A stretch of DNA of 64,000 bases, from positions 186,001-250,000 of the forward strand of contig NZ_WINI01000009.1 of the NCBI RefSeq assembly GCF_009497155.1, written 5' to 3'. A program made the position numbers and the translations under genes. The stretch's first letter is position 1. Each line of letters starts with the position of its first letter. The notes under the pieces were generated by a model, which was not told the DNA's origin, did no database searches, and saw nothing but the letters and a program-made list of their open reading frames with translations. The stretch comes from Glaciimonas soli (GTDB taxonomy: Bacteria; Pseudomonadota; Gammaproteobacteria; Burkholderiales; Burkholderiaceae_D). Positions 19,021 through 27,195 of this stretch are shown one piece after another.

Positions 19021-22000
19021 TTAGTCACCTAACACCACACCCACACCTGCGCGGATGATCGTGCTGTTACCGCCGGCTGAAGACACCCCGGCATTCACGT
19101 TGAGATTACCGCGACGATTCCAATGCGAGATTCCGACACCCAGACCAACCTGACTACGATAACCAGCAACCCCCGCATTTAGCGTTGTCTTCCCTGGCAA
19201 ATACGGTGTCACCATATTCAACGCCGCGGACGCTGCAATGCCCTGACGAGCATACTTATCAACATTGTTGATATCTTGCTCAACTTGATTAAAGCGTTGA
19301 TCAGTGTAGCTATTTGCGCTCTGCAAAGTCTGATTTGCGGAGTTAGAAATCGCAGTAGTCACCTGACCAACGTTAGCAGCATCAGTATCATTTACACCGG
19401 CCTGGACGTTAGTGATAGCACGTTCATTACCTGCAGAACCCATTGAAACCGAGTTGTCTTGCGTCGTCACTGAACCTGCGCCTAATGCAACGCTGTTGTT
19501 GTTAGCAGCATTTGCGCCTGCACCGACCGCTACGGCACTCGTCCCAGTAGCAACAGCCTCATGGGTAGTGCCACTTGCATCATCGGTAGTTGCCAGGTGA
19601 GGATTAGCGACCACTGGAGTGACTACTGGTGCAGTTGACACTGGTGGTGTAACTATCGCCGGATTCTGCTCAAGCACATTCACACGATTATCGATATTAT
19701 TTACCTGCTGCTGCAAACCGAATAATTGACTACCATTGACAGCATCAGTGCTGGTTGCCGTGACTTTGCCTGCTGCTACGTTCGTCAATATGACGTTGGT
19801 AGTAGCGCCAAGGCCGCCCAACGTCACCTGACCATGATTAGAGCCTGGGTCATACACTACAGCGTCCAAGGTGCTGCCGTCATCACCAATCAAACCACTT
19901 TTTGTCAACGAATCAGTAAGCTGTTTTACGTTGACAGCATCAGTATCATCCACACCTGCGGCGACGTTATGAATGGCTACCGAGCCAGTCGATTTACCAT
20001 TACCCATGGTCACACTGTTGTAATTGACCGAACCGTCAGCATTCAAATCGTAAGTTACCGCTGCCAATGCATTGCCATTAGCATCGATCAAACCAGATGC
20101 TTTCAATTGCGACACATTAACCGCATCGTTGTTATCAACACCATTAGCGACGTTCTTGATTTGTGTACCGGTACCTGCAGCGCCGCCCAATGTGATCGAC
20201 GCTTTCGACGGATCGTCGTAAGTCACGGCCAGGTCGCTCAAATTGCCAACCTGGTCTTTGACCGCGGTCAACTGATCAAGATTGACTGCATCCGTACCCA
20301 TCGTGCCTTCTGCAACATTGACGATCTGGCGCTCGCTACCAACATCGCCGACAGAAACACTGTTATTACGGCTCGCAACCGAGTTGGCACCAATAGCTAC
20401 CGATTTTGTACCTGCTGTGACTGTTGCAGCAGCATCTGTATCTAAACCATCAGCTTTAAAGAAACGTGTCGCAGCCGTCAAATTAGTTGAGACGTCACCA
20501 ATCTGTGTGCTCAGGTTATTCGAGACATTGGTGATCTGTGTATTCAAGTCCGTTTTTGCCGCATCCAATTGACCTACGTTCACTGCGTCAGTCGCATCCT
20601 TACCAGCCATTACATTTTTGATTTGCGTACCGGCAGCACCACCCAATGTGACGCTCCCTTTTGACGCATCGTCGTAAGTCACCGCCAGGCCTGTCGCGCT
20701 ACCAATCTGATCTTGCACAGCATTCAACTGTGACAAGTTCACCGCATCATTCAGATGCGTACCAGCTGCAACACCTGTGATCTGACGGTCACTGGCAGAG
20801 CTTGCCACGCTCACCACAGTACCGCCCGTGCTTGCACCGATGGTGATTGGTGCAGTGCCATCGGCCTGCTGCACCAATCCTGCTTTGCCATTCAACAGAT
20901 TAGTAATATTGCCTTCATTCGTCGTTACACGACCGTCAAGGTTAGTCACCGCGGTATCCAGCGTACCCAATGCACTGTCAACCTTGTCGAAACCGGCACC
21001 AACATCCGTCGCCGCACCAGTGGTGCCAGCAATGGCGTTGGCGTTAGTCAGCGCGTAGGTCGGGCCTGTTACTGAGCCGCTGGTCGCACTTATGCTAGCC
21101 CCACCACCTAATGCAGCAACAGTCGATGAAAGTTGATTCACGTTGACGGCATCAGTCCCCTCAGTACCTTGCGTTACATTGATAATCTGACGAGTGCCAT
21201 TACCAATATCAGGGCCCATACCGACTGACACCACATTGTCACGACTGGCGATAGAGCCCGCACCCAAAGCAACCGAATTTTCACCAGTCGCATTGCTGTT
21301 CGCACCGATGGCGATAGTGCCATCATTAGTACTTGCACGCGCACCCCAGCCGATCGCAATGCCGTTCGTATTGCTGGCACTTGCTGATGGTCCCATAGCT
21401 ACTGAATTCATACCGGTAGCTGAGGCATCATCGCCGCTGGTAACAAGAGAGTTGCCAGTGGCTTTGAAATAACGGCTGGCGTTAGCCAGGTTCGTGATAT
21501 CGCTCGTATTTTGCGCAATGTTGGTCGTATTCTGACTGACTTGTGCATTCGTCTCAAACAACTGCGAACCATTCACCGCATCAGTACTAGTGGCTGACAA
21601 TGCACCTGCAGTGACTTTCTGCAAAGTGCGTGTAGCACCATTTTTATCAGCAAAATTGACGTTAACACCATCAGTGTCTTTACCGACCGTCAAATCAGCA
21701 TTACCGGTTGGTGCTTGCTGCACTAAACCAACGGTGCCATTGTTGATGTTGTTGGTCAGAGTCGTGAGATTACCGGCAACGTTAGTAACCTTAGTATCGA
21801 CTGCATTTAATTGACTCAAGTTCACCGCATCATTAGCAGCTGTACCATCAGCAACATTATGTAATGCCACTGGCGTGGTCGAACCGACACCGCCTAAGGT
21901 GACGCTGCTGCGCGCTACGGCGTCGTCATACGAAACCGCATTAGGATCAGTGCTAGGGCCGCCTGCAGGAATATCGGCAATGGCTTTAGTCAATTGTCCA

Positions 22001-25000
22001 ACGTTGACTGCATCAGTGTCATTAACACCAGTAGCTACGTTGACAATCTTGCGTTCGCTACCAACCGCACCTACCGATACCGTATTGGCTTCGGTCGCAA
22101 CCGAATTGGCGCCAATGGCGACCGATTTTGTGCCTGCCGTTACTGTTGCTGCAGCATCTGTATCTAAACCATCTGCCTTAAAGAAGCGTGTCGCCGCTGT
22201 CAGGTTAGTCGTAACATCACCGATCTGCGTACTCAGATTGTTCGATACTGTCGTGATCTGCGTACCCAAATCAGTTTTTGCAGCATCCAACTGCGAAAGA
22301 TTGACTGCATCATTGGCATTAGTACCATCAAGCACGCCAGTGATACGACGATCACTGGCCGAGCCAGCCACACTCACCACAGTACCGTCCGAGCTGGCAC
22401 CGATAGTGATTGGTGCAGTGTCATTGGCTTGCTGCACCAATCCTGCTTTGCCATTCAACAGATTCGTAATATTGCCTTCATTCGTCGTTACACGACCATC
22501 CAGATTAGTAATACCACTCGTGTTTTGTGCAATATTGGTCGTATTCTGGCTGACTTGTGCATTCGTCTCAAACAACTGCGAACCATTCACCGCATCAGTA
22601 CTAGTGGCTGACAATGCACCTGCTGTAACACCTGTTACTTTACGTGTACCAGCGGTACCTGTTACATCAACCGCAGTACCCCCTGTACTTTTAGCGACGG
22701 TAACATTAGCTGTCGAACCAGCTTGCTGCACCAGACCAGCAGTACCATTTAGCAAGTTGTTGATATTTGTTGTGTTGCCAGCGATAGCGGTGGTGTTGTT
22801 AGTCACGGCAGTATTCAGTGCGCCCAACGCACTATCGACCTTACCAAAGCCCGAGCCAATATCAGTCGCAGCACCAGTGGTGCCAGCGATAGCGTTGGCG
22901 TTGGTCAGTGCATAAGTCGGACCTGTCACCGCACCGGTGGTCGCATTAACAGCCGCTCCCCCGCCCAAAGCTGTAACAACCGGCGTGAGCTGACTGACGT
23001 TCACGGCATCGGTAGCGTTTTTACCAGCCGATACATTAGTCAATGTCCGTGTGCCACCTGTGCTGTTTGCAAAGTTAACTACAGTGCCCCCTGTGCTTGC
23101 TCCCACAGTGATCGGCGACGATGCACCGCCGACTTGCTGCACCAGACCAATAAGGCCGCTGTTGATATTGTTAGTCAGGGTCGTGAGGTTGCCAGCAACA
23201 TTAGTAACGTTAGTATTGGTTGTATTCAACTGCGCGCCATTAACGGCATCGGTACTGGACGTTGACAATGTCCCCGCTGTCACCCCTGTTACTTTACGTG
23301 TACCAGCAGTACCCGTTACATCAACGACAGTCCCTCCTGTACTTTTAGCAACGGTAACGTTAGCTGCCGTACCGTTTTGTTGCACCAGGCCGATAGTACC
23401 GTTGTTAATGCCGTTAGTCAGGTTAGTAACGTTAGTATTCGTTGTATTCAAGCCCACGTTAAGACCACCCAGCGCTGCGCCCACATTATTGTAGGTCGTG
23501 CCTTGCACCACATAACTTGGATTGGTGATTGCGCCAGTAGTTGAGTTGTAGGTTGCGCCACCGCCCAGTGCTACGGCGATGTTATTGCCAATCGTGTTCG
23601 ATTTTGCTGCTTCAGATGTCAATTGGCTGACGTTCACGGCGTCTGTTGCGGCTGAACCAGCGGCAACATTAGTCACGCGGCGTTCATTGCCTGCAGAGCC
23701 AACCGATACTTCACCTTTTGCCGCCGAAGCAGTACCGGACAAGGCAGTCGATCCAGGGTTGTAACCAGCGGCAGCCAGATTTGCTGTGGTGGTAGAACCT
23801 GCGCCCAGCGCTACTGAATTAGCCGCACTGGCATTGGCACCGGCACCAAATGCAGTCGCACTGACTGCATTGGCTGAAGCGCCACGACCAAACGCAGCTG
23901 CTTTGTCAGCAGTTGCTTTAGCCGAATCACCAAATGCAGTAGCGCCATCACCGTAAGCTACCGAATGTGTACCGACCGCTGTACCGCTCCAGGCACCAGC
24001 TGTAGTACCACCGTCCGCATTAGCTCCCCAACCGATAGCCGTGTTGCCCGTAACAAGAGGTCCTGCAAGCGCCGATTGTCCAATGGCTGTTCCGCTTGAA
24101 CCAGCAGCATTCGCACCGGTACCGACAGCAGTTGAATTGCTAGCCGCAGCCATAGTATTCTGACCAAGAGCGGTTGAGCTATTACCAATCGCATTGGAAC
24201 CCGTGCCATATGCTGCTGCATTGTTTCCGGCTGCATTTGCTGCCGAAGCAGTGTTCGCCCCAGCGCCGACGGCGACCGAATAAGTACCAGTAGCCTTCGC
24301 ACTATTACCCAACGCCATCGCACCGGTGTTTGAAGCAGTAACTGAATTACCAAACCCGATAGCATTTGTGCCGCTTGTGATTGTACCCACGCCAAAAGCC
24401 ATAGAGCCACTAGCAGATGCATTGGCGTTATAGCCAATAGCTAAAGAATTATCGCCTTGCGCCTTTGCGGCTCCGCCGATGGCAGTGGTATTGGCGCCAG
24501 TTGCCTGAGAATTGGTACCAATCGCACTTGCATTGTTCTGAGTTGCCGCCGAACCCTGGCCGATAGCCGTTGCCCAACCACCTGTGGCTTGCGCTCCAGC
24601 ACCAATTGCCTGAGAGAAATTTGCGCTTGCAACAGCAGTAGCGCCTATCGCAACAGTAAGCCTGCCTGATGCCATAGCATGATCACCAAGCGCCACCGCT
24701 CCAGCCCCTGTGGCTTGAGCACTATTACCAACCGCAGTTGCGGTGACACAAATACCTGGTGTATAGGAGTCGTTGACACAGGTAGTGTTTCCTATCGCGT
24801 TATCCCCGATCACCACATTGCCTGTCGCCCCTTGTTGTACACCAGTACCAATAGCCGTGGCAGGACTCGCCTCAACCCGACGCGGCACCATAGCAGTACC
24901 GCCGGCAATAGCAGCAATCGCCAATGCCAGCGATAACGATTTGGCGGTTTTAGAGGAACTGCCCTTAGTACGGCCTTTAGCCGTTTCTGCTGCCGCCGTC

Positions 25001-25047
25001 CAGGTACCTGCGGTTGCATTCCAAATTACGCGATAGATGTTGTTCAT
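19021..25047 (-). CDS. giant trimeric autotransporter adhesin (YadA/Hia type)
   Basis: The 2008-residue protein begins with an extended signal peptide (MNNIYRVIWNATAGTWTAAAE...) ending near RRVEASPA. The head consists of many YadA-type left-handed roll repeats (AIGxxAxAxGxxAxAxG words, about residues 70-420). Next come alternating stalk and neck modules: DAVNVSQL, STDAVNGSQL, LNxxVTNVAGNLTTL. It ends in a coiled coil and a YadA membrane anchor (about 1935-2008: ARQGIAASAALN through GVGVVLGD). Such proteins trimerise in the outer membrane and bind host or surface ligands. Several stalk blocks are near-duplicates at the DNA level. The only two cysteines I noticed lie near the start of the head. 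Confidence 0.95.
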   Translation of the reverse strand: MNNIYRVIWNATAGTWTAAAETAKGRTKGSSSKTAKSLSLALAIAAIAGGTAMVPRRVEASPATAIGTGVQQGATGNVVIGDNAIGNTTCVNDSYTPGICVTATAVGNSAQATGAGAVALGDHAMASGRLTVAIGATAVASANFSQAIGAGAQATGGWATAIGQGSAATQNNASAIGTNSQATGANTTAIGGAAKAQGDNSLAIGYNANASASGSMAFGVGTITSGTNAIGFGNSVTASNTGAMALGNSAKATGTYSVAVGAGANTASAANAAGNNAAAYGTGSNAIGNSSTALGQNTMAAASNSTAVGTGANAAGSSGTAIGQSALAGPLVTGNTAIGWGANADGGTTAGAWSGTAVGTHSVAYGDGATAFGDSAKATADKAAAFGRGASANAVSATAFGAGANASAANSVALGAGSTTTANLAAAGYNPGSTALSGTASAAKGEVSVGSAGNERRVTNVAAGSAATDAVNVSQLTSEAAKSNTIGNNIAVALGGGATYNSTTGAITNPSYVVQGTTYNNVGAALGGLNVGLNTTNTNVTNLTNGINNGTIGLVQQNGTAANVTVAKSTGGTVVDVTGTAGTRKVTGVTAGTLSTSSTDAVNGAQLNTTNTNVTNVAGNLTTLTNNINSGLIGLVQQVGGASSPITVGASTGGTVVNFANSTGGTRTLTNVSAGKNATDAVNVSQLTPVVTALGGGAAVNATTGAVTGPTYALTNANAIAGTTGAATDIGSGFGKVDSALGALNTAVTNNTTAIAGNTTNINNLLNGTAGLVQQAGSTANVTVAKSTGGTAVDVTGTAGTRKVTGVTAGALSATSTDAVNGSQLFETNAQVSQNTTNIAQNTSGITNLDGRVTTNEGNITNLLNGKAGLVQQANDTAPITIGASSDGTVVSVAGSASDRRITGVLDGTNANDAVNLSQLDAAKTDLGTQITTVSNNLSTQIGDVTTNLTAATRFFKADGLDTDAAATVTAGTKSVAIGANSVATEANTVSVGAVGSERKIVNVATGVNDTDAVNVGQLTKAIADIPAGGPSTDPNAVSYDDAVARSSVTLGGVGSTTPVALHNVADGTAANDAVNLSQLNAVDTKVTNVAGNLTTLTNNINNGTVGLVQQAPTGNADLTVGKDTDGVNVNFADKNGATRTLQKVTAGALSATSTDAVNGSQLFETNAQVSQNTTNIAQNTSDITNLANASRYFKATGNSLVTSGDDASATGMNSVAMGPSASASNTNGIAIGWGARASTNDGTIAIGANSNATGENSVALGAGSIASRDNVVSVGMGPDIGNGTRQIINVTQGTEGTDAVNVNQLSSTVAALGGGASISATSGSVTGPTYALTNANAIAGTTGAATDVGAGFDKVDSALGTLDTAVTNLDGRVTTNEGNITNLLNGKAGLVQQADGTAPITIGASTGGTVVSVASSASDRQITGVAAGTHLNDAVNLSQLNAVQDQIGSATGLAVTYDDASKGSVTLGGAAGTQIKNVMAGKDATDAVNVGQLDAAKTDLNTQITNVSNNLSTQIGDVSTNLTAATRFFKADGLDTDAAATVTAGTKSVAIGANSVASRNNSVSVGDVGSERQIVNVAEGTMGTDAVNLDQLTAVKDQVGNLSDLAVTYDDPSKASITLGGAAGTGTQIKNVANGVDNNDAVNVSQLKASGLIDANGNALAAVTYDLNADGSVNYNSVTMGNGKSTGSVAIHNVAAGVDDTDAVNVKQLTDSLTKSGLIGDDGSTLDAVVYDPGSNHGQVTLGGLGATTNVILTNVAAGKVTATSTDAVNGSQLFGLQQQVNNIDNRVNVLEQNPAIVTPPVSTAPVVTPVVANPHLATTDDASGTTHEAVATGTSAVAVGAGANAANNNSVALGAGSVTTQDNSVSMGSAGNERAITNVQAGVNDTDAANVGQVTTAISNSANQTLQSANSYTDQRFNQVEQDINNVDKYARQGIAASAALNMVTPYLPGKTTLNAGVAGYRSQVGLGVGISHWNRRGNLNVNAGVSSAGGNSTIIRAGVGVVLGD
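20403..22620. repeat. near-identical internal repeats within the giant adhesin gene
   Basis: Segments recur within the stalk region. The block starting near 20,403 (ATTTTGTACCTGC...) reappears near 22,125. That near 20,870 (CAATCCTGCTTTGCCATTCA) reappears near 22,437. That near 21,548 (TTCGTCTCAAACAACTGCGA) reappears near 22,562. Translated, these encode repeated FFKADGLDTDAAATVTAGTK, LVQQA...GKA and LFETNAQVSQNTTNIAQNTS modules. They give scope for recombination that changes stalk length. Confidence 0.8.
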
Positions 25048-25110
25048 GTCGACTCCCAGCCAAGAAATTTCGTAAGGAGTGAACTTTAGTAAAATTGGCC
25101 CTGCACAAAT

Positions 25111-25125
25111 ATCGGATTTGTCCTA
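25111..25125 (-). promoter_or_regulatory. putative regulator site before the giant adhesin
   Basis: ATCGGATTTGTCCTA differs by one base from the shared 13-base word found before the response regulator operon and the fimbrial operon. It lies 64-78 bases upstream of the adhesin start, in the same orientation. Confidence 0.6.
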
Positions 25126-25129
25126 AAAA

Positions 25130-25143
25130 TAGGTATATTCCTA
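25130..25143 (-). promoter_or_regulatory. adjacent imperfect dyad TAGGTATATTCCTA
   Basis: Just upstream of the shared motif, TAGGTATATTCCTA is an imperfect palindrome resembling RcsB-type boxes (TAGGA/TCCTA halves). Together the two may make a tandem binding region for a LuxR-type regulator. The remainder of the 332-base gap up to the fimbrial terminator shows no gene. Confidence 0.4.
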
Positions 25144-25313
25144 GACTAATTGTGAACATTTGTTAAATGTCCATTTAACTTATTTCTTAAAGATTAAATG
25201 TATGTTTTTTTAAAAGTAGGCGCAGGTATATCTCGTGACTTCACTATGGAAATGCACATAAATAGAAAGTAAAAAGCTGCAGCGCAGCGCAGGATAACTG
25301 AGAAAGAAAATGA

Positions 25314-25350
25314 AAAATAGGCCTGCGATATTGCATCGCAGGCCTATTTT
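25314..25350 (-). terminator. terminator of the fimbrial operon
   Basis: AAAATAGGCCTGCGAT (25314-25329) and ATCGCAGGCCTATTTT (25335-25350) form a perfect 16-bp stem with a five-base loop, 30 bases after the tip-protein stop. The A/T ends give a T-run on either strand. Confidence 0.88.
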
Positions 25351-25379
25351 CATACGACACATTATTCTTAGGATAAAAG

Positions 25380-26423
25380 CTACAAATAAATAATTTGCAC
25401 CGTAACAATTGCCTCAAATGGGCCTATTTGCGGATCGCCGATAGGCACTACCGTGGCGCTAAATGGCACATCTATATGATTAACATCAGCGGCAAAATTC
25501 GCCAATGGAAAACGCTCGTTAACCGGCAATACCTTACCGCCAGCATCTTTAATTTGAATCCCGAACTGACTATCGGCTGCCGGCAATACCAGATCTCCAT
25601 TTTGGTAAGGCGTATTGAAATAGCCAGCAATGTTAATCGGTTGCGTGCACTGCTTATCTAATGCCAGGCTAAATGGCTTGGTTGGATTAGCGGGATTAAA
25701 ACCGGTAGAAGTTTTTTGTATTTGTCCAAAATTGATGATGCCGGGCTCTGGTGTAACGGTGACATCCACCGTGCAAGGTGTGCCAACAATATTTTGTAAA
25801 CCGCTTAACTGATAACGAAAATTCCCTCGCGGATTACTAGATCCGCCATTCATTCCCAAAACACCATCCAGCTGAAACACATCGTAGGTATCCTGCGGTG
25901 GACGTTGGAATGGCAAAAGTCCACGCTTACGGATCACTACCTGAAACGCAATCGATGGTTGTACGAGAGAGCACGTATACAGCTGATCAATAGTGGTCAC
26001 ATCCGGACATGGTGGCGAAGAAAATCCAGTAAACACACCCAAATGCGGTGCCGAACTCCAGTCGCCATCCCAAGCCGTCACACCTTTATATAACAAACCG
26101 AATTCGATACCCCAACCCAAGGTATTCAATCCATTAGGATTCCCATAAAAATAAATATCGTCAACCAGATTTTGATATTGCATATAGTCTTTCCAACATT
26201 TTGCCGGAACCACATGCGTCTGCGAATACCAAATGATGGTACCGTCTGGAACAGAATCAGGAACTGAAACGGGGCCTATCGACTCTGTTAAATAGGAACC
26301 ATCGGTCAGCGAACTACATTGCAATGCAGCGGCTGATTGCGCAAAGAGGCCCGCCCCGCACAACAGCATGATTTGCAGTAAACGCACACCATGCTGTTTT
26401 ATCCAGGGATGAACGTTCATCAT
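25380..26423 (-). CDS. fimbrial tip adhesin/minor pilin
   Basis: This 347-residue secreted protein is last in the chaperone-usher operon. A signal peptide (RLLQIMLLCGAGLFAQSAAA) precedes an N-terminal lectin-like region with several Cys and Trp (CSSLTDGSY, WYSQTHVVPAKCW). A pilin-like domain begins about residue 225 (CTVDVTVTPEPGIINFGQIQ) and ends in the alternating pattern FEAIVTVQIIYL expected of a donor-strand-accepting pilin. Size and two-domain order match FimH-type tip adhesins. The ligand cannot be guessed. ATG 26423 overlaps the chaperone stop (ATGATGA), indicating coupled translation. Confidence 0.85.
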   Translation of the reverse strand: MMNVHPWIKQHGVRLLQIMLLCGAGLFAQSAAALQCSSLTDGSYLTESIGPVSVPDSVPDGTIIWYSQTHVVPAKCWKDYMQYQNLVDDIYFYGNPNGLNTLGWGIEFGLLYKGVTAWDGDWSSAPHLGVFTGFSSPPCPDVTTIDQLYTCSLVQPSIAFQVVIRKRGLLPFQRPPQDTYDVFQLDGVLGMNGGSSNPRGNFRYQLSGLQNIVGTPCTVDVTVTPEPGIINFGQIQKTSTGFNPANPTKPFSLALDKQCTQPINIAGYFNTPYQNGDLVLPAADSQFGIQIKDAGGKVLPVNERFPLANFAADVNHIDVPFSATVVPIGDPQIGPFEAIVTVQIIYL

Positions 26424-27175
26424 GGCTGAACACCATGACATACATTAGCCACGCAATTGAATTCCGAATCGGTTTGACCACCGTAATCATTCATGTTCGA
26501 CACATAAAACTTGCTGAAGTGGCTGAAATCAGCATCTTTTACTGGCATCTCAACTTTACTAATAGGACTAATCATGACGGCCTTGGCAGACACTTTAGTT
26601 TTTTCTGTACCAGCCAAAAATCCTACCACGGTGACATGAAATGGCGTCGGATTATCAATGATAATTTTTTTATGGGCCGGATCAAGCTGCACGTTGAGAC
26701 TTAACCCCATATCCTGACCACGCTCTCGCTCTACTCCCTTAGGGCGGTAAAACAATTTGAGCTTGGATTGCAATGCAATTTGCATCGCGTTAACGGTTTC
26801 AGTCTTAGGTGGAATTTCACGGATGTTCAAATAGAAAACCGATTCTCTATCTTTCGGCAAGCTATCGCCTGGCAATTTAACGATGCGCAAAACATTTCTG
26901 TCGTTTGCTTCTACCCGCTGTAACGGCGGCAATACCATAAATGGTCCCGGCACTTTGACGCCCTTCTCATCTTCTATCCATGATTGCGCGACAAAAGGCA
27001 GTTCTTTATTTTTATTGGTAATCGTCACGCTGACCGATTGTTGATCTTCCGGATAAATCACCCGGGTGCGGTCCGGCACAATCGCCGCATGCGCAGATAT
27101 CAGGCTGCTCAATACCAATACTGCAGATAAATGCGTAATCACCGCAGTCATTTTTTTCACGCTAAATATTTTCAT
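26420..27175 (-). CDS. periplasmic fimbrial chaperone (PapD/FimC family)
   Basis: This 251-residue chaperone caps pilin subunits in the periplasm and delivers them to the usher. It has a signal peptide (about residues 10-30, ending SAHA), the immunoglobulin-like N-domain with TRVIYPEDQQSVSVTITN (conserved Arg), FVAQSWIEDEKGVKVPGPFMVLPPLQRVEAND, the SVFYLNIREIPP signature and a C-domain with LFYRP and NPTPFHVTVV. The conserved Arg and Lys that anchor the pilin C-terminus are in TRVIYP and LKLFYRPKG. It lies 20 bases after the usher. Confidence 0.95.
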   Translation of the reverse strand: MKIFSVKKMTAVITHLSAVLVLSSLISAHAAIVPDRTRVIYPEDQQSVSVTITNKNKELPFVAQSWIEDEKGVKVPGPFMVLPPLQRVEANDRNVLRIVKLPGDSLPKDRESVFYLNIREIPPKTETVNAMQIALQSKLKLFYRPKGVERERGQDMGLSLNVQLDPAHKKIIIDNPTPFHVTVVGFLAGTEKTKVSAKAVMISPISKVEMPVKDADFSHFSKFYVSNMNDYGGQTDSEFNCVANVCHGVQP

Positions 27176-27195
27176 TTCGATCTCTCAAACTGGTT

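Noticed and set aside
21875-22915. 346-codon ORF on the plus strand inside the giant adhesin
   Set aside because: It is antisense to the repetitive, Ala/Thr/Val-rich adhesin coding sequence, whose composition keeps the opposite frame open. It has no ribosome binding site or family pattern.
19021-25047. Periodic repeats that might be read as a CRISPR array
   Set aside because: The repeats are in-frame protein repeats of variable length and spacing within a long open frame; no cas genes are near.
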